Positions 29,974 to 39,664 of a DNA stretch of 64,000 nucleotides are shown here, piece after piece. The first letter of the stretch is position 1. Every line of letters begins with the position of its first letter. A program made the translations under genes and the position numbers. Source of the stretch: Pseudomonas alkylphenolica (GTDB lineage: Bacteria > Pseudomonadota > Gammaproteobacteria > Pseudomonadales > Pseudomonadaceae); NCBI RefSeq assembly GCF_004025535.1, contig NZ_QJRG01000038.1, positions 1 through 64,000 on the forward strand, written 5' to 3'. A model generated the notes under the pieces. That model was not told the DNA's origin. It saw only the letters and a list, made by a program, of their open reading frames with translations, and did not search any database.

Positions 29974-30843
29974 ATGGAAGCGATTCGCCGCCGCATCGAA
30001 ACCCAGGTGATGAGCCTGACCGGCTTGTCCCTGGGACAGCTTGACCTGGAAAACCCCAAAGGCGACCCCGGGCTGTTCGGCCCGGACAGCACCAGCTGGC
30101 GGGTACACGGCGACTTCCCGAGCATGCTGATCGGTGGCATCAGTGCCTTGCTCCTGCAACTCCTGCATCCGCTGGCACTGGCTGGCGTCTGGGACCATTC
30201 CAACTTTCGACAGGATCTGCTGGGGCGCCTTCGCCGCACCAGCCAGTTCATCTCCGGCACCACCTTTGGCGCCACCCGGGATGCCAACTGGCTGATCGAA
30301 AAGGTCCGTGCCATTCATTTGCAAGTGGTCGGCAATGCCGCCGACGGCACTCCCTACGCTGCCAGCGATCCCGACTTGCTGACCTGGGTACACGTGGCCG
30401 AGGTCAGCAGCTTTCTGGCGGCCCACCTGCGTTACCGCAACCCGGACCTGGGCGTCGCCGAGCAAGACGCCTACTACGCCGAGATTGCCCTGATTGCCGA
30501 ACGCCTCGGTGCCCGCGATGTACCGCGTTCACGCCAGCAAATAGCGGATTATCTGCACAGCATGCGCCCACAATTGCGTTGTGATGAACGCAGTCATGAA
30601 GTGGTTCAGGTGTTGCTCGATGCGCCTGCCCCCAGCCGTCTTGCGCAACCGGTGGGAAGCCTGATGTTGCGCGCTGGTATCGACTTGCTGCCCGAATGGG
30701 CCAGCGACATGCTCAACCTGCAACAACACCCGTTGCAGCGACGCCTGATTCGCCTGGGGATCAACACCACGGCGCCGGTGTTGCGCTGGGCCATGCGCGA
30801 TGGTTCGGCGCACCGGGCACGGCGGCGCATGGACATCAGCTGA
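29974..30843 (+). CDS. Oxygenase MpaB family protein (DUF2236)
   Basis: The 289-residue protein matches DUF2236, the family that includes the latex oxygenase Lcp and fungal MpaB. The conserved pattern is visible: LLLQLLHPLALAGVWDHS, then RRTSQFISGTTFG and a TWVHVAEVSSF helix whose histidine is a candidate haem ligand. No signal peptide is present. The natural substrate is unknown. It follows acs by 39 bases and may be co-transcribed, though nothing else links them. Confidence 0.82.
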   Translation: MEAIRRRIETQVMSLTGLSLGQLDLENPKGDPGLFGPDSTSWRVHGDFPSMLIGGISALLLQLLHPLALAGVWDHSNFRQDLLGRLRRTSQFISGTTFGATRDANWLIEKVRAIHLQVVGNAADGTPYAASDPDLLTWVHVAEVSSFLAAHLRYRNPDLGVAEQDAYYAEIALIAERLGARDVPRSRQQIADYLHSMRPQLRCDERSHEVVQVLLDAPAPSRLAQPVGSLMLRAGIDLLPEWASDMLNLQQHPLQRRLIRLGINTTAPVLRWAMRDGSAHRARRRMDIS

Positions 30844-30953
30844 GCACAGGATTGGAAGAGCCTGGCGCATCTATGCCACCATGAGGGCCCATCAAGGCCC
30901 ACCCGGCCTTCGCCGTTCTGACACTAAATCGAATAAGAGTGAGGACCCGCACC

Positions 30954-32132
30954 ATGCAAGACGTCGTTATCGTTGCCGCCACCCGTACCGCTGTCGGTAG
31001 CTATCAGGGCGCACTGGCGGCAATTCCCGCCGTTGACCTGGGCGCTGCCGTGATTCGCCAGCTGCTGTCGCAAACCGGTATCGATGGCGAACTGGTCGAT
31101 GAAGTCATCCTTGGCCAGGTACTGACCGCCGGTGCCGGTCAGAACCCGGCGCGCCAGGCCGCGATCAAGGCCGGCCTGCCCCACGCCGTACCGGCCATGA
31201 CCTTGAACAAAGTCTGCGGCTCCGGCCTCAAGGCGCTGCACCTGGCCACCCAGGCCATTCGTTGCGGCGACGCCGAAGTGATCATCGCCGGCGGCCAGGA
31301 AAACATGAGCCTGGCCAACTATGTCATGCCGGGCGCGCGCACCGGCTTGCGCATGGGCCATAGCACAGTGATCGACAGCATGATCAGCGACGGCCTGTGG
31401 GACGCGTTCAACGACTACCACATGGGTATTACCGCCGAGAACCTGGTCGACAAATACGCCATCAGCCGTGAAGAACAGGACGCCTTCGCCGCCGCCTCGC
31501 AGCAAAAAGCAGCTGCCGCCATCGAGGCCGGACGCTTCATCGATGAAATCACCCCGATCCTGATTCCTCAGCGCAAGGGCGACCCGATTGCCTTTGCCAC
31601 TGACGAACAACCGCGTGCTGGCACCACCGCCGAGTCGCTGAGCAAGCTCAAGCCGGCCTTCAAGAAAGACGGTACCGTTACGGCCGGCAACGCTTCTTCC
31701 CTCAACGATGGCGCTGCGGCGGTCCTGCTGATGAGTGCGGCCAAAGCCCAGCAGTTGGGCCTGCCAGTGCTGGCACGGATCAAAGCCTACGCCAACGCCG
31801 GTGTAGACCCGGCGATCATGGGGATCGGCCCGGTCAGCGCCACCCGCCGCTGCCTCGACAAGGCCGGCTGGCAACTGGCCGACCTCGACCTGATCGAGGC
31901 AAACGAAGCCTTCGCGGCGCAGGCACTGTCGGTGGGCAAGGAGCTGGAATGGGATGCCAGCAAGGTCAATGTCAACGGCGGCGCCATTGCCCTCGGCCAC
32001 CCGATCGGCGCGTCGGGCTGCCGCGTTCTGGTCACCCTGCTGCACGAAATGATCAAGCGTGACGCCAAGAAGGGCCTGGCCACCTTGTGCATCGGGGGCG
32101 GCCAGGGCGTAGCGCTGGCCATCGAGCGCTAG
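30954..32132 (+). CDS. Acetyl-CoA acetyltransferase (thiolase)
   Basis: The 392-residue thiolase II condenses or cleaves acetoacetyl-CoA. All catalytic residues are present: Cys88 in [10 protein letters not shown], His349 in [14 protein letters not shown] and Cys379 in CIGGGQG. Length and the GQN...RQAA segment fit the biosynthetic AtoB/PhaA type rather than FadA. I chose the ATG at 30954 ([12 protein letters not shown]), as the upstream start would add five residues. It is apparently a single gene with a GAGTGAGGA ribosome site; no PHA or ketone genes lie nearby. Confidence 0.92.
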   Translation: MQDVVIVAATRTAVGSYQGALAAIPAVDLGAAVIRQLLSQTGIDGELVDEVILGQVLTAGAGQNPARQAAIKAGLPHAVPAMTLNKVCGSGLKALHLATQAIRCGDAEVIIAGGQENMSLANYVMPGARTGLRMGHSTVIDSMISDGLWDAFNDYHMGITAENLVDKYAISREEQDAFAAASQQKAAAAIEAGRFIDEITPILIPQRKGDPIAFATDEQPRAGTTAESLSKLKPAFKKDGTVTAGNASSLNDGAAAVLLMSAAKAQQLGLPVLARIKAYANAGVDPAIMGIGPVSATRRCLDKAGWQLADLDLIEANEAFAAQALSVGKELEWDASKVNVNGGAIALGHPIGASGCRVLVTLLHEMIKRDAKKGLATLCIGGGQGVALAIER

Positions 32133-32211
32133 TACCCCGCGGGAGGGGCTGCCATGGCCCCTCCCCCGGCTTGGCTGTTAAACTGCACGTCCGCAAACCA
32201 AGGCCACGTGC

Positions 32212-33228
32212 ATGTCCCTCTTGAATCAGGCGCTGCGCGCCGCCCTCGATGCCCGCAAGGGCCTGCTCAACGAACTGCATGCCCAAGGCACCGACTGCTA
32301 CCGCCTGTTCCACGGCAGCCAGGAAGGCGCCGGTGGTTTGACCATCGATCGTTATGGCCCGCAGTTGCTGGTGCAAAGCTTTCACCAAACCCTGGACGCC
32401 GAGTCGCTGCTAATGCTGCATGCCAGCATCGAGGCCGAACTCGGTCTTGAGTTGCTGCTGGTCTACAACGACCGCTCCCAGGGCAACAGCCGCATTGATC
32501 GCCGCGACCCGGTGTACACCGCCAGCGAGGCCGCCCTCGCCGACCAGATCGGCCATGAATGGGGTTTGAACTACCGTGTGCGTGGCCGTCACGCGGGCCA
32601 GGACCCGCTACTGTTTCTCGACCTGCGCAATGCCCGCGGCTGGGTCAAGCAGCACAGCGCCGGCAAAAGTGTACTTAACCTGTTCGCCTACACCTGTGGC
32701 GTTGGCCTGAGTGCCGCTGCAGGCGGCGCTGCCTCCGTATGCAACCTGGACTTCGCCGAAGGCAACCTGGCCGTGGGCAAGGAAAACGGCGCACTCAACC
32801 CGACGCTGCAACCGATGGAGTTCATCCAGTCCGATTATTTTCCAGCCATCCGCCAGTTTGCCGGCCTGCCTGTCAGCCAGCGCCGGGGGCACAAGCTGCC
32901 GCCCTACCCGCGTCTTGAGCAGCGCCAGTTCGACCTGGTGCTTCTGGATCCGCCGGCGTGGGCCAAGAGTGCCTTCGGCACGGTCGACCTGCTGCGCGAC
33001 TACCAGAGCCTGCTCAAACCCGCCTTGCTAAGCACGGCCGAGAACGGCGTACTGATCTGTTGTAACAATCTCGCCAAAGTCAGCCTCGACGACTGGCGTG
33101 AGCAGGTGCTGCGCTGTGCCGAGAAAATCGGCCGACCGGTACGGGACTGGCAGGTGCTCAAACCCGCCAGCGACTTTCCGTCGCAGGATGGCCAACCGCC
33201 CCTGAAAACCTTGATTCTTCAGCTCTAA
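32212..33228 (+). CDS. Class I SAM-dependent methyltransferase, RlmI-like
   Basis: The 338-residue protein resembles 23S rRNA m5C methyltransferases of the RlmI/RlmK type. An N-terminal EEHAD-like subdomain (GLTIDRYGPQLLVQSF) precedes a Rossmann core with the SAM motif VLNLFAYTCGVGLSAAAGGA and the catalytic DPPAWAKS segment. It lacks the N-terminal PUA domain of E. coli RlmI, so the exact substrate is not certain. It ends at a terminator before the DUF748 gene. Confidence 0.85.
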   Translation: MSLLNQALRAALDARKGLLNELHAQGTDCYRLFHGSQEGAGGLTIDRYGPQLLVQSFHQTLDAESLLMLHASIEAELGLELLLVYNDRSQGNSRIDRRDPVYTASEAALADQIGHEWGLNYRVRGRHAGQDPLLFLDLRNARGWVKQHSAGKSVLNLFAYTCGVGLSAAAGGAASVCNLDFAEGNLAVGKENGALNPTLQPMEFIQSDYFPAIRQFAGLPVSQRRGHKLPPYPRLEQRQFDLVLLDPPAWAKSAFGTVDLLRDYQSLLKPALLSTAENGVLICCNNLAKVSLDDWREQVLRCAEKIGRPVRDWQVLKPASDFPSQDGQPPLKTLILQL

Positions 33229-33233
33229 AGCAA

Positions 33234-33272
33234 AAAAACGGTAATTTCCGAGGGCGCTTCGGAACCGTTTTT
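33234..33272. terminator. Terminator after the methyltransferase gene
   Basis: A compound stem with outer arms AAAAACGGT/ACCGTTTTT and an inner TTCCGA/TTCGGAA pairing is followed by Ts in the forward direction. It begins about 6 bases beyond the stop codon. Confidence 0.8.
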
Positions 33273-33319
33273 ACGTGCCATACTCCAAGCACTTCCGTTT
33301 CAGACAGACGACGCCGCAC

Positions 33320-36262
33320 ATGCTTAAAGGATTGAGACGCGCCCTCGGCGCCATGTTGGCCGCACTGGCCCTCTACAGCCTTCTTGGTTTTCTGATTCTT
33401 CCGGGAGTGGTCCTGCGAATAGCCAACCAGCAATTGGCCAATTACGCCACCGTGCCCGCCCACCTGCAGCGAATCGAACTCAACCCGTTCACCCTGGAGC
33501 TGACGCTCTGGGGCCTGCAGATCGGCGAAACCGGCAAGGAGCAGGTCGGCTTCGAGCGTTTGTATGCCAACCTGCAGATCGACAGCCTGTGGACCAAGGC
33601 CCTGCACCTTGAGGGCATCGAACTGGACAAGCCGCGTACCGAACTGCTGTTTGCCAAGGATGGCAGCCTCAATCTCACACAACTGTTCAAGCTGCCGCCC
33701 AGCGAGCCGACACCACCAGCGCCCGCCAGTGACCCGTTCCCGGTACGCATCGGCAGCATCAAGCTCCATGAGGGTTACCTGCACTTCGAGGACCTGCGTC
33801 CCAGCGAACCGATCGAGTTCCTCTACGACTCGATGAACCTGGAGCTGAAGAACCTCAGCACGCTGCCCGACGACAGCAGTGACATGACCCTTGTCGCCGT
33901 TGGCCCCTACGGCGGCCGCATCGACTGGAGCGGTTCCTTCAGCGTGGTGCCACTCGCCTCCGAAGGCACCTTGAAGGTCACCGAAGGCAAGATGAAGGCT
34001 TTCTGGCCCTACGTGCGCGATGCAGTGCCGCTGGTGCTGGAAGACGGCGTCATCAGCCTGGACACCCACTATTCGTTGAACCTGTCCAAAGACACCGAAC
34101 TGCTGCTCGACAAAACCTCGATCAGCATCGCGCCGTTTGCCATCAAAGCACCGGATGGTCGCCCGCTGGCGCGCCTGGCCCGACTTGACGTGAGCGAAAC
34201 CTCGGTCGATCTCGCCAAGCAGCAGGTCACCGTCGGCAAGATCCGTAGCGAGAAGCTGGAAACCTGGGCAACGCTTGAGGCAGACGGCCAGCTCGACTGG
34301 CAGAAGCTGTTCGCCAGCCAGCCGGCCAAGCCGTCGGCAAAAGAGAAAGCCGAACCCGCGGCTGCCGAACCCGATAAAGCGCAACAAGCGGAAAAGTCCG
34401 AACCCGGGAAGCCCTGGCAGGTACTGCTCAAGGACGTGCAACTTCGCAATTATCAAGTGCACCTGGCGGACCGCTCGCAGAAAGAGCCGGTTGCCCTCGA
34501 CGTCGGGCCGCTGAACCTTGACCTGCAAAACTTCGACAGCCTCAACCAGTCACCCTTCAACCTCAAGCTCGACACCGGGGTTGGCAAACAAGGCAAGCTG
34601 CAAGCCGCCGGCGAGGTCAACCTCGCGCCCGTTACCGCCAAGCTCAAGGTCAGTACCCAGGACATCGACCTGCGTATCGCCCAGGCCTATATCAGCCCGT
34701 TCATTCGCCTGGAACTGCGCAGCGGCATGCTTGGCAGCGACCTCAATGTCGACCTCAAGAGTACCGAGCCACTGGCGTTCAGCATCGACGGCAAGGCCCA
34801 GGTCAACCAGTTGCATACGCTCGACACCATCAAGGACCGCGACTTCGTCAAATGGCAGCAGTTGAATCTCGATGGCGTGTCCTACCGCCATGGTGATGCC
34901 TTGTCCATTGGCAAAGTCACCCTCAAGCAGCCTTACGCGCGCTTCATGATCAACGAAGACCGCACCACTAACGTCGATGACCTGTTGATACCGCAGCCGG
35001 CAACTGCGCAATCCAGCACCCCGGCGAAAGCCAAGGCCCCGGCGAGCAGCACCAAGCCACTAGGCATTCGTATTGGCGCTATTGATATCAACGATGGCTC
35101 GGCAAACTTCGCCGACTTTAGTCTGACGCCCAACTTCGCCACCGCGATCCAGCAGCTCAATGGCCAGATCGGTACCATCGACAACCGTCAGCCCAAGCCG
35201 GCCAAGGTCGATATCAAGGGCAAGGTTGATCGCTATGCGCCCGTAACCATCAAAGGCGCGCTGAACCCCTTCGACCCGATGGCCAGCCTGGATATCGCCA
35301 CCAGCTTCAAACGCGTCGAGCTGACCACCCTGACGCCTTACTCGGGCAAATTCGCCGGGTTCCGCATCCGCAAGGGCCGACTGAACATCGACCTGCATTA
35401 CATCATCACCCAGGGCAGGCTCAAGGCCGAGAACAAGGTCGTGGTCGAGCAGTTGCAACTGGGTGAGAAGGTCGATAGCCCGGACGCCGTAGACCTGCCG
35501 ATTCGCCTGGCGGTGGCCTTGCTCAAAGACACCGAGGGCAAGATCTCCATCGAACTACCGGTTACCGGTGATCTGAACGATCCACAGTTCAGTGTCATGC
35601 CGATTGTCTGGCAGACGCTGCGCAATCTCGTGCTGCGTGCTGCCCAGGCACCGTTCAAGTTCATCGGCGGCCTGATCAGCGGCGGCGATGCCCAGGACCT
35701 CGGCAGCGTAGCCTTTGCCGCAGGCTCCAGCGACCTCGCAGCGGACGCCCAGGGCGCCCTCGACAAGCTCGCAGCGGCCCTCAAGGAGCGCCCTGCGCTG
35801 CGATTGGAGATCGAAGGCACCAGCGCCCAGAGCAGCGACGGACCGTTGATTGCCCAGCAACGTCTGGAGCGTGAATACCAGAGCACCTACTACAAGATGC
35901 TCCAGCGTCGCGGCGACAAGGTCCCGGCCCAGGCTTCGGAACTGAAAGTACCCGACAGCGACAAACCGGCGATGCTCGAAGGCATCTACCGTACCCGCAT
36001 GAAACAGCAGCCACCTGCCGAATGGGAGCAACTGGACCGCGAACAGCGTACCAATCAGTTGCGCGACGCGGTGCTCAAATCCTGGGGTGAAAGCCCGCTG
36101 CTGCTACGCCAGCTGGGGCAGGCACGGGCCAGCAGCATCAAGGATTACCTGGTCGACAAGGCGAAGCTGGAAGACGATCGGGTGTACTTCATTGATGCGA
36201 GCCTCGGCGAGGCCGAAGCGGATGGACGGGTAATCACGCCACTGCATCTGGATGCCGAGTAA
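33320..36262 (+). CDS. DUF748 domain-containing envelope protein, AsmA-like
   Basis: The 980-residue protein has one N-terminal membrane anchor (about residues 8-33) followed by a long periplasmic region of AsmA/DUF748 repeats (NPFTLELTLWGLQIG, TNVDDLLIPQ, KGALNPFDPMASLDI, YSGKFAGFRIRKGRLNIDLHY). Residues near 350-385 are a lysine/alanine-rich linker. The C-terminus (FAAGSSDLAADAQGALDKLA onward) resembles an OmpA-like peptidoglycan-binding segment. Related AsmA-family proteins move phospholipids between membranes; that role here is inference. The ATG at 33320 gives a proper anchor. Confidence 0.82.
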   Translation: MLKGLRRALGAMLAALALYSLLGFLILPGVVLRIANQQLANYATVPAHLQRIELNPFTLELTLWGLQIGETGKEQVGFERLYANLQIDSLWTKALHLEGIELDKPRTELLFAKDGSLNLTQLFKLPPSEPTPPAPASDPFPVRIGSIKLHEGYLHFEDLRPSEPIEFLYDSMNLELKNLSTLPDDSSDMTLVAVGPYGGRIDWSGSFSVVPLASEGTLKVTEGKMKAFWPYVRDAVPLVLEDGVISLDTHYSLNLSKDTELLLDKTSISIAPFAIKAPDGRPLARLARLDVSETSVDLAKQQVTVGKIRSEKLETWATLEADGQLDWQKLFASQPAKPSAKEKAEPAAAEPDKAQQAEKSEPGKPWQVLLKDVQLRNYQVHLADRSQKEPVALDVGPLNLDLQNFDSLNQSPFNLKLDTGVGKQGKLQAAGEVNLAPVTAKLKVSTQDIDLRIAQAYISPFIRLELRSGMLGSDLNVDLKSTEPLAFSIDGKAQVNQLHTLDTIKDRDFVKWQQLNLDGVSYRHGDALSIGKVTLKQPYARFMINEDRTTNVDDLLIPQPATAQSSTPAKAKAPASSTKPLGIRIGAIDINDGSANFADFSLTPNFATAIQQLNGQIGTIDNRQPKPAKVDIKGKVDRYAPVTIKGALNPFDPMASLDIATSFKRVELTTLTPYSGKFAGFRIRKGRLNIDLHYIITQGRLKAENKVVVEQLQLGEKVDSPDAVDLPIRLAVALLKDTEGKISIELPVTGDLNDPQFSVMPIVWQTLRNLVLRAAQAPFKFIGGLISGGDAQDLGSVAFAAGSSDLAADAQGALDKLAAALKERPALRLEIEGTSAQSSDGPLIAQQRLEREYQSTYYKMLQRRGDKVPAQASELKVPDSDKPAMLEGIYRTRMKQQPPAEWEQLDREQRTNQLRDAVLKSWGESPLLLRQLGQARASSIKDYLVDKAKLEDDRVYFIDASLGEAEADGRVITPLHLDAE

Positions 36263-36291
36263 CAGCGGCATCTGAGCGTCGTTCGCCCAAT

Positions 36292-36330
36292 AAAAAAGCC
36301 CCGGCAACCAGTGCCGGGGCTTTTGTTTTT
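36292..36330. terminator. Bidirectional terminator between the DUF748 and BON genes
   Basis: A perfect 13-bp stem AAAAGCCCCGGCA/TGCCGGGGCTTTT has A- and T-tracts on both sides, serving the convergent genes. Confidence 0.93.
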
Positions 36331-36335
36331 GCGGG

Positions 36336-36686
36336 TCAGTCGGTTTTCAGGCCATCAGCCGAAACCGCCTTAACGCCGTCGATTTTCTTGGTGATCATCA
36401 CTGCCGTATCTTTCTGCGACTTGGTCAGCGCGACGTCGGAAGACAGGGAAACCACGCCTTTGTTGGTTTCTACCTTGATGTCAGTGCCTGGAATACCCTT
36501 CTCGGTCACCAGGTCGGATTTGACCTTGGTGGTGATCCAGGTGTCTTTGGTCGCTTCTGTTGCCTTGGTCATTTCACCGGCAGCGACAGTCAGCGGAGCC
36601 TGGGAAGGCTGTTGGGCGAACGCCGCGTTAGCCAAGGTCAGGGTCAGGGCGGTGGCAGTAGCGGCAGCAATAGCGAACTTCTTCAT
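36336..36686 (-). CDS. BON domain periplasmic protein (OsmY-like)
   Basis: The 116-residue protein has a clear signal peptide (MKKFAIAAATATALTLTLANAAFA, cleavage near residue 24 before QQ) and one BON domain (about 45-115: ITTKVKSDLVTEKGIPGTDIKVETNKGVVSLSSDVA). BON proteins such as OsmY bind membranes or help fold envelope proteins during osmotic stress. I chose the ATG at 36686, which has AGGAGTG at a good distance and begins the signal peptide. Its upstream region carries a sigma-54 promoter with an IHF site, unusual for this family. Confidence 0.9.
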   Translation of the reverse strand: MKKFAIAAATATALTLTLANAAFAQQPSQAPLTVAAGEMTKATEATKDTWITTKVKSDLVTEKGIPGTDIKVETNKGVVSLSSDVALTKSQKDTAVMITKKIDGVKAVSADGLKTD

Positions 36687-36752
36687 ACGAGACACTCCTG
36701 TTTTTCGAAAAGTCTGCGCCGTAAGTCCTGGCAGCAGGGGTATGGATACCAT

Positions 36753-36768
36753 TGCAGGGCCTGTGCCA
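36753..36768 (-). promoter_or_regulatory. Candidate sigma-54 promoter of the BON gene
   Basis: On the minus strand TGGCACAGGCCCTGCA has the invariant GG (36767-36766) and GC (36755-36754) separated by exactly 10 bp, close to TGGCACG-N4-TTGCA. It lies 67 bases upstream of the start codon, with a predicted start near 36742. Confidence 0.65.
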
Positions 36769-36795
36769 GCTTTTGCCTTAAAAAATACCTATATA

Positions 36796-36808
36796 AATCA
36801 ATTGCTTA
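36796..36808 (+). promoter_or_regulatory. Candidate IHF site upstream of the BON gene
   Basis: AATCAATTGCTTA is a full match to the IHF consensus WATCAANNNNTTR, in AT-rich DNA about 35 bp upstream of the sigma-54 -24 element, the usual place for IHF-assisted looping. Confidence 0.55.
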
Positions 36809-36833
36809 CGATAAGCGCTTAATTATGCCATCG

Positions 36834-36877
36834 TGCAATTTGCAAGCCCCGGCAAAATCCTGCATGCAAGATGCATG
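36834..36877. promoter_or_regulatory. Dyads that could be an enhancer for the BON gene
   Basis: Two perfect dyads lie about 95-135 bp upstream of the predicted start: TGCAA-T-TTGCA at 36834-36844 and CATGCA-AGA-TGCATG at 36863-36877. Their distance suits binding of a sigma-54 activator. The activator is unknown. Confidence 0.4.
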
Positions 36878-36902
36878 TCCACAAGCTAAATCCTGCAGGC
36901 AT

Positions 36903-36929
36903 AAAAAAAGGACCCCGTAGGGTCCTTTT
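36903..36929 (-). terminator. Terminator after pnp
   Basis: On the minus strand a perfect 10-bp stem AAAAGGACCC/GGGTCCTTTT with a TACG loop is followed by more Ts. It lies about 17 bases beyond the pnp stop. Confidence 0.92.
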
Positions 36930-36945
36930 CTTCAACACATTCAGC

Positions 36946-39051
36946 TTAGACGCCGGATGCCTTGGCTGCAGCAACATCTTTGATCGACAGCTTGATACGG
37001 CCGCGGTTGTCCACGTCCAGTACCAGTACTTCGACTTCCTGACCTTCTTTGAGGATGTCGGTGACTTTCTCGACGCGAGCATCGCTCAGCATGGAGATGT
37101 GTACCAGACCGTCCTTGCCAGGCAGGATGTTTACGAAAGCACCGAAGTCAACGATGCGCTCGACCTTACCGACGTAGATCTTGCCGATCTCGGCTTCTGC
37201 AGTGATGCTCAGAACGCGCTGACGAGCAGCTTCAGCAGCGTCTTTGGTCTCACCGAAGATCTTGATCGAGCCGTCGTCTTCGATGTCGATCGAAGCCTTG
37301 GTTTCTTCGCAGATGGCACGAATGGTTGCGCCGCCTTTACCGATGACGTCACGGATCTTGTCGGTGTCGATCTTCATGGCGATCATGGTCGGAGCATTTT
37401 CCGACAGCTCGCTACGGGACTGACCGATGATCTGGTTCATCTGACCGAGGATGTTCAGGCGCGCTTCCAGGGCTTGGCCCAGAGCGATTTCCATGATTTC
37501 TTCGGTGATGCCGTTGATCTTGATGTCCATCTGCAGCGCGGTAACACCCTTGGCGGTACCAGCTACTTTGAAATCCATGTCGCCCAGGTGGTCTTCGTCA
37601 CCGAGGATGTCGGTCAGGATGGCGAATTTCTCGCCTTCTTTAACCAGACCCATGGCGATACCGGCAACCGGCGCCTTCATCGGTACACCGGCGTCCATCA
37701 GCGCCAGGGAAGCACCGCAGACCGAAGCCATGGAGCTGGAACCGTTGGACTCGGTGATTTCCGACACAACACGGATGGTGTACGGGAACACGTCAGCGGC
37801 AGGCAGCATGGCCTGAACCGAACGACGGGCCAGACGGCCGTGACCGATTTCGCGACGACCAGCACCGCCCATACGACCACACTCGCCCACCGAGAACGGA
37901 GGGAAGTTGTAGTGCAGCATGAAGGGGTCTTTTTTCTCGCCTTCGAGGGTGTCCAGCAGTTGAGCGTCACGGGCAGTACCCAGGGTCGCAACGACCAGGG
38001 CCTGGGTTTCGCCACGGGTGAACAGCGCCGAACCGTGAGTTTTTGGCAGCACGCCGACTTCAATGTTCAGCGGACGCACGGTTTTGGTGTCGCGGCCGTC
38101 GATACGTGGCTTGCCGTTAACGATGTTTTCGCGAACGGTGCGGTATTCGATTTCGCCGAAGATCTCTTTGACTTCAGCAGCCGACGGCTGGCCTTCTTCA
38201 CCGGAGAACTTGGCGATCGCCTGATCGCGCAGTTCGCCCAGGCGAGCGTAACGGTCGGCCTTGACGGTGATGGTGTAAGCCTGGGAAACAGCTTCGCCCA
38301 GTTCAGCGCGGATGGCGCTCAGCAGGGAAGTGTTTTCGGCCTTGGCAGTCCAGTCCCAGGTAGGCTTGGCAGCTTCGGCGGCCAGCTCTTTGACAGCCTG
38401 GATAACAGCCTGGAATTCGTCGTGGGCGAACAGTACAGCGCCCAGCATCTGGTCTTCGGTCAGCTCTTTGGCTTCCGATTCAACCATCAGCACGGCGTCG
38501 GAAGTACCGGCAACGACCATGTCCAGGCTCGAAGCAGCCAGTTGCTCGTAAGTCGGGTTCAGCAGGTAGCCGGTGCTTTCGTGGAAAGCAACGCGCGCGG
38601 CACCGATCGGGCCTTCGAACGGAATGCCGGAGATTGCCAGAGCGGCCGAGGTACCGATCATCGCAGCGATGTCCGGATCGGTCTTCTTGCTGGTGGAAAC
38701 GACGGTGCAGACAACCTGCACTTCGTTCATGAAGCCTTCTGGGAACAGCGGACGGATCGGACGGTCGATCAGACGCGAGGTCAGGGTTTCTTTCTCGGAA
38801 GGACGGCCTTCACGCTTGAAGAAACCACCAGGGATCTTGCCGGCGGCGTAGGTCTTTTCCTGATAGTGAACGGACAGGGGGAAGAAGCCTTTGCCTGGAT
38901 CGGCCTGTTTGGCACCGACCACGGTCACCAGTACGGTGACATCGTTGTCGACGGTGACCAATACGGCGCCGGACGCTTGACGAGCAATACGGCCCGTCTC
39001 GAGGGTAACGGTCGATTGACCGAACTGGAATTTCTTGATTACCGGGTTCAC
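36946..39051 (-). CDS. pnp: Polyribonucleotide nucleotidyltransferase (PNPase)
   Basis: The 701-residue phosphorolytic 3'-5' exoribonuclease acts in the degradosome and in sRNA turnover. It has two RNase PH domains (about 1-210 and 310-540) with an alpha-helical linker, a KH domain ([16 protein letters not shown]) and an S1 domain ([26 protein letters not shown]). Length is exactly as usual. It lies downstream of rpsO with a long hairpin between, the standard site of RNase III processing and autocontrol in other gammaproteobacteria. Confidence 0.97.
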   Translation of the reverse strand: MNPVIKKFQFGQSTVTLETGRIARQASGAVLVTVDNDVTVLVTVVGAKQADPGKGFFPLSVHYQEKTYAAGKIPGGFFKREGRPSEKETLTSRLIDRPIRPLFPEGFMNEVQVVCTVVSTSKKTDPDIAAMIGTSAALAISGIPFEGPIGAARVAFHESTGYLLNPTYEQLAASSLDMVVAGTSDAVLMVESEAKELTEDQMLGAVLFAHDEFQAVIQAVKELAAEAAKPTWDWTAKAENTSLLSAIRAELGEAVSQAYTITVKADRYARLGELRDQAIAKFSGEEGQPSAAEVKEIFGEIEYRTVRENIVNGKPRIDGRDTKTVRPLNIEVGVLPKTHGSALFTRGETQALVVATLGTARDAQLLDTLEGEKKDPFMLHYNFPPFSVGECGRMGGAGRREIGHGRLARRSVQAMLPAADVFPYTIRVVSEITESNGSSSMASVCGASLALMDAGVPMKAPVAGIAMGLVKEGEKFAILTDILGDEDHLGDMDFKVAGTAKGVTALQMDIKINGITEEIMEIALGQALEARLNILGQMNQIIGQSRSELSENAPTMIAMKIDTDKIRDVIGKGGATIRAICEETKASIDIEDDGSIKIFGETKDAAEAARQRVLSITAEAEIGKIYVGKVERIVDFGAFVNILPGKDGLVHISMLSDARVEKVTDILKEGQEVEVLVLDVDNRGRIKLSIKDVAAAKASGV

Positions 39052-39148
39052 GGTTTCCTACCTTCTTCAGTGGCTCTGGGGGAACTGGTTCTTGCGAATT
39101 CTTGGGCAGCTCAGGGAATCGGCCCTGTTGGCAGTCCAGATAAAACTA

Positions 39149-39210
39149 GAGGTTGGGAGCCTGCCCTGCCCTTGCGGTAAACCGCTCAAGCGAGACAGAC
39201 AGCCAACCTC
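39149..39210 (-). other. Long intercistronic stem-loop between rpsO and pnp
   Basis: On the minus strand GAGGTTGG (39210-39203) pairs with CCAACCTC (39156-39149), and an inner stem pairs CTTGAGCGG with CCGCAAG. The structure precedes pnp by about 98 bases. In E. coli a comparable duplex is cut by RNase III for PNPase autocontrol; the same role here is inferred. Confidence 0.7.
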
Positions 39211-39301
39211 ATAGATACGCGCGGCGTGCTCATCGCTGCCGATGCCAGGCACCGGAAGCGAGGAATGCAGCACGCCGTGCACACCACTGGCCAGGCCGCT
39301 A

Positions 39302-39571
39302 TTAGCGACGCAGACCCAGGCGACCGATCAGGGCGCTGTAACGAGTGGTGTCTTTGCCCTTCAGGTAGTCCAGCAGCTTACGACGCTGGTTAACCATGCG
39401 GATCAGACCACGACGGGAGTGGTGGTCTTTGCCGTTGGCCTTGAAGTGGCCTTGCAGCTTGTTGATGTTGGCGGTCAGCAGTGCAACTTGCACTTCTGGG
39501 CTACCGGTGTCACCGGCGGCTTGCTGGTATTCGCCAACGATCTTTGCTTTTTCTTCAACGCTGAGTGCCAT
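39302..39571 (-). CDS. rpsO: 30S ribosomal protein S15
   Basis: The 89-residue protein binds the 16S rRNA central domain early in 30S assembly. The sequence ([16 protein letters not shown]..., with [14 protein letters not shown] and the [22 protein letters not shown] motif) is unmistakable. I chose the ATG at 39571 for the universal length. The start is preceded by GGAG. It lies between truB and pnp, and three tandem hairpins precede it. Confidence 0.98.
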   Translation of the reverse strand: MALSVEEKAKIVGEYQQAAGDTGSPEVQVALLTANINKLQGHFKANGKDHHSRRGLIRMVNQRRKLLDYLKGKDTTRYSALIGRLGLRR

Positions 39572-39590
39572 CTGGCTTCTCCAAATCAAG

Positions 39591-39664
39591 GGAAACCGAA
39601 CAAACGGTTTCCAATAGGCCAGGGACAAATCCCTGTATTCATAAAGTGAGGCATGACCATGCCT
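39591..39664 (-). promoter_or_regulatory. Three tandem stem-loops in the rpsO leader
   Basis: On the minus strand, in order towards rpsO: GGCAT/ATGCC stem (39664-39649), CAGGGA/TCCCTG (39635-39620) and GGAAACCG/CGGTTTCC (39612-39591), all perfect. The last ends 20 bases before the ATG. They could form the S15 autoregulatory leader, known in other bacteria as diverse RNA folds, or processing sites. Confidence 0.55.

Noticed and set aside
36690..36720. An AlgU-type promoter (GAACTT/TCTGA) for the BON gene
   Set aside because: GGACTT with TCGAAA occurs, but the spacing is about 14 bp and the -10 is poor; the sigma-54 element fits much better.
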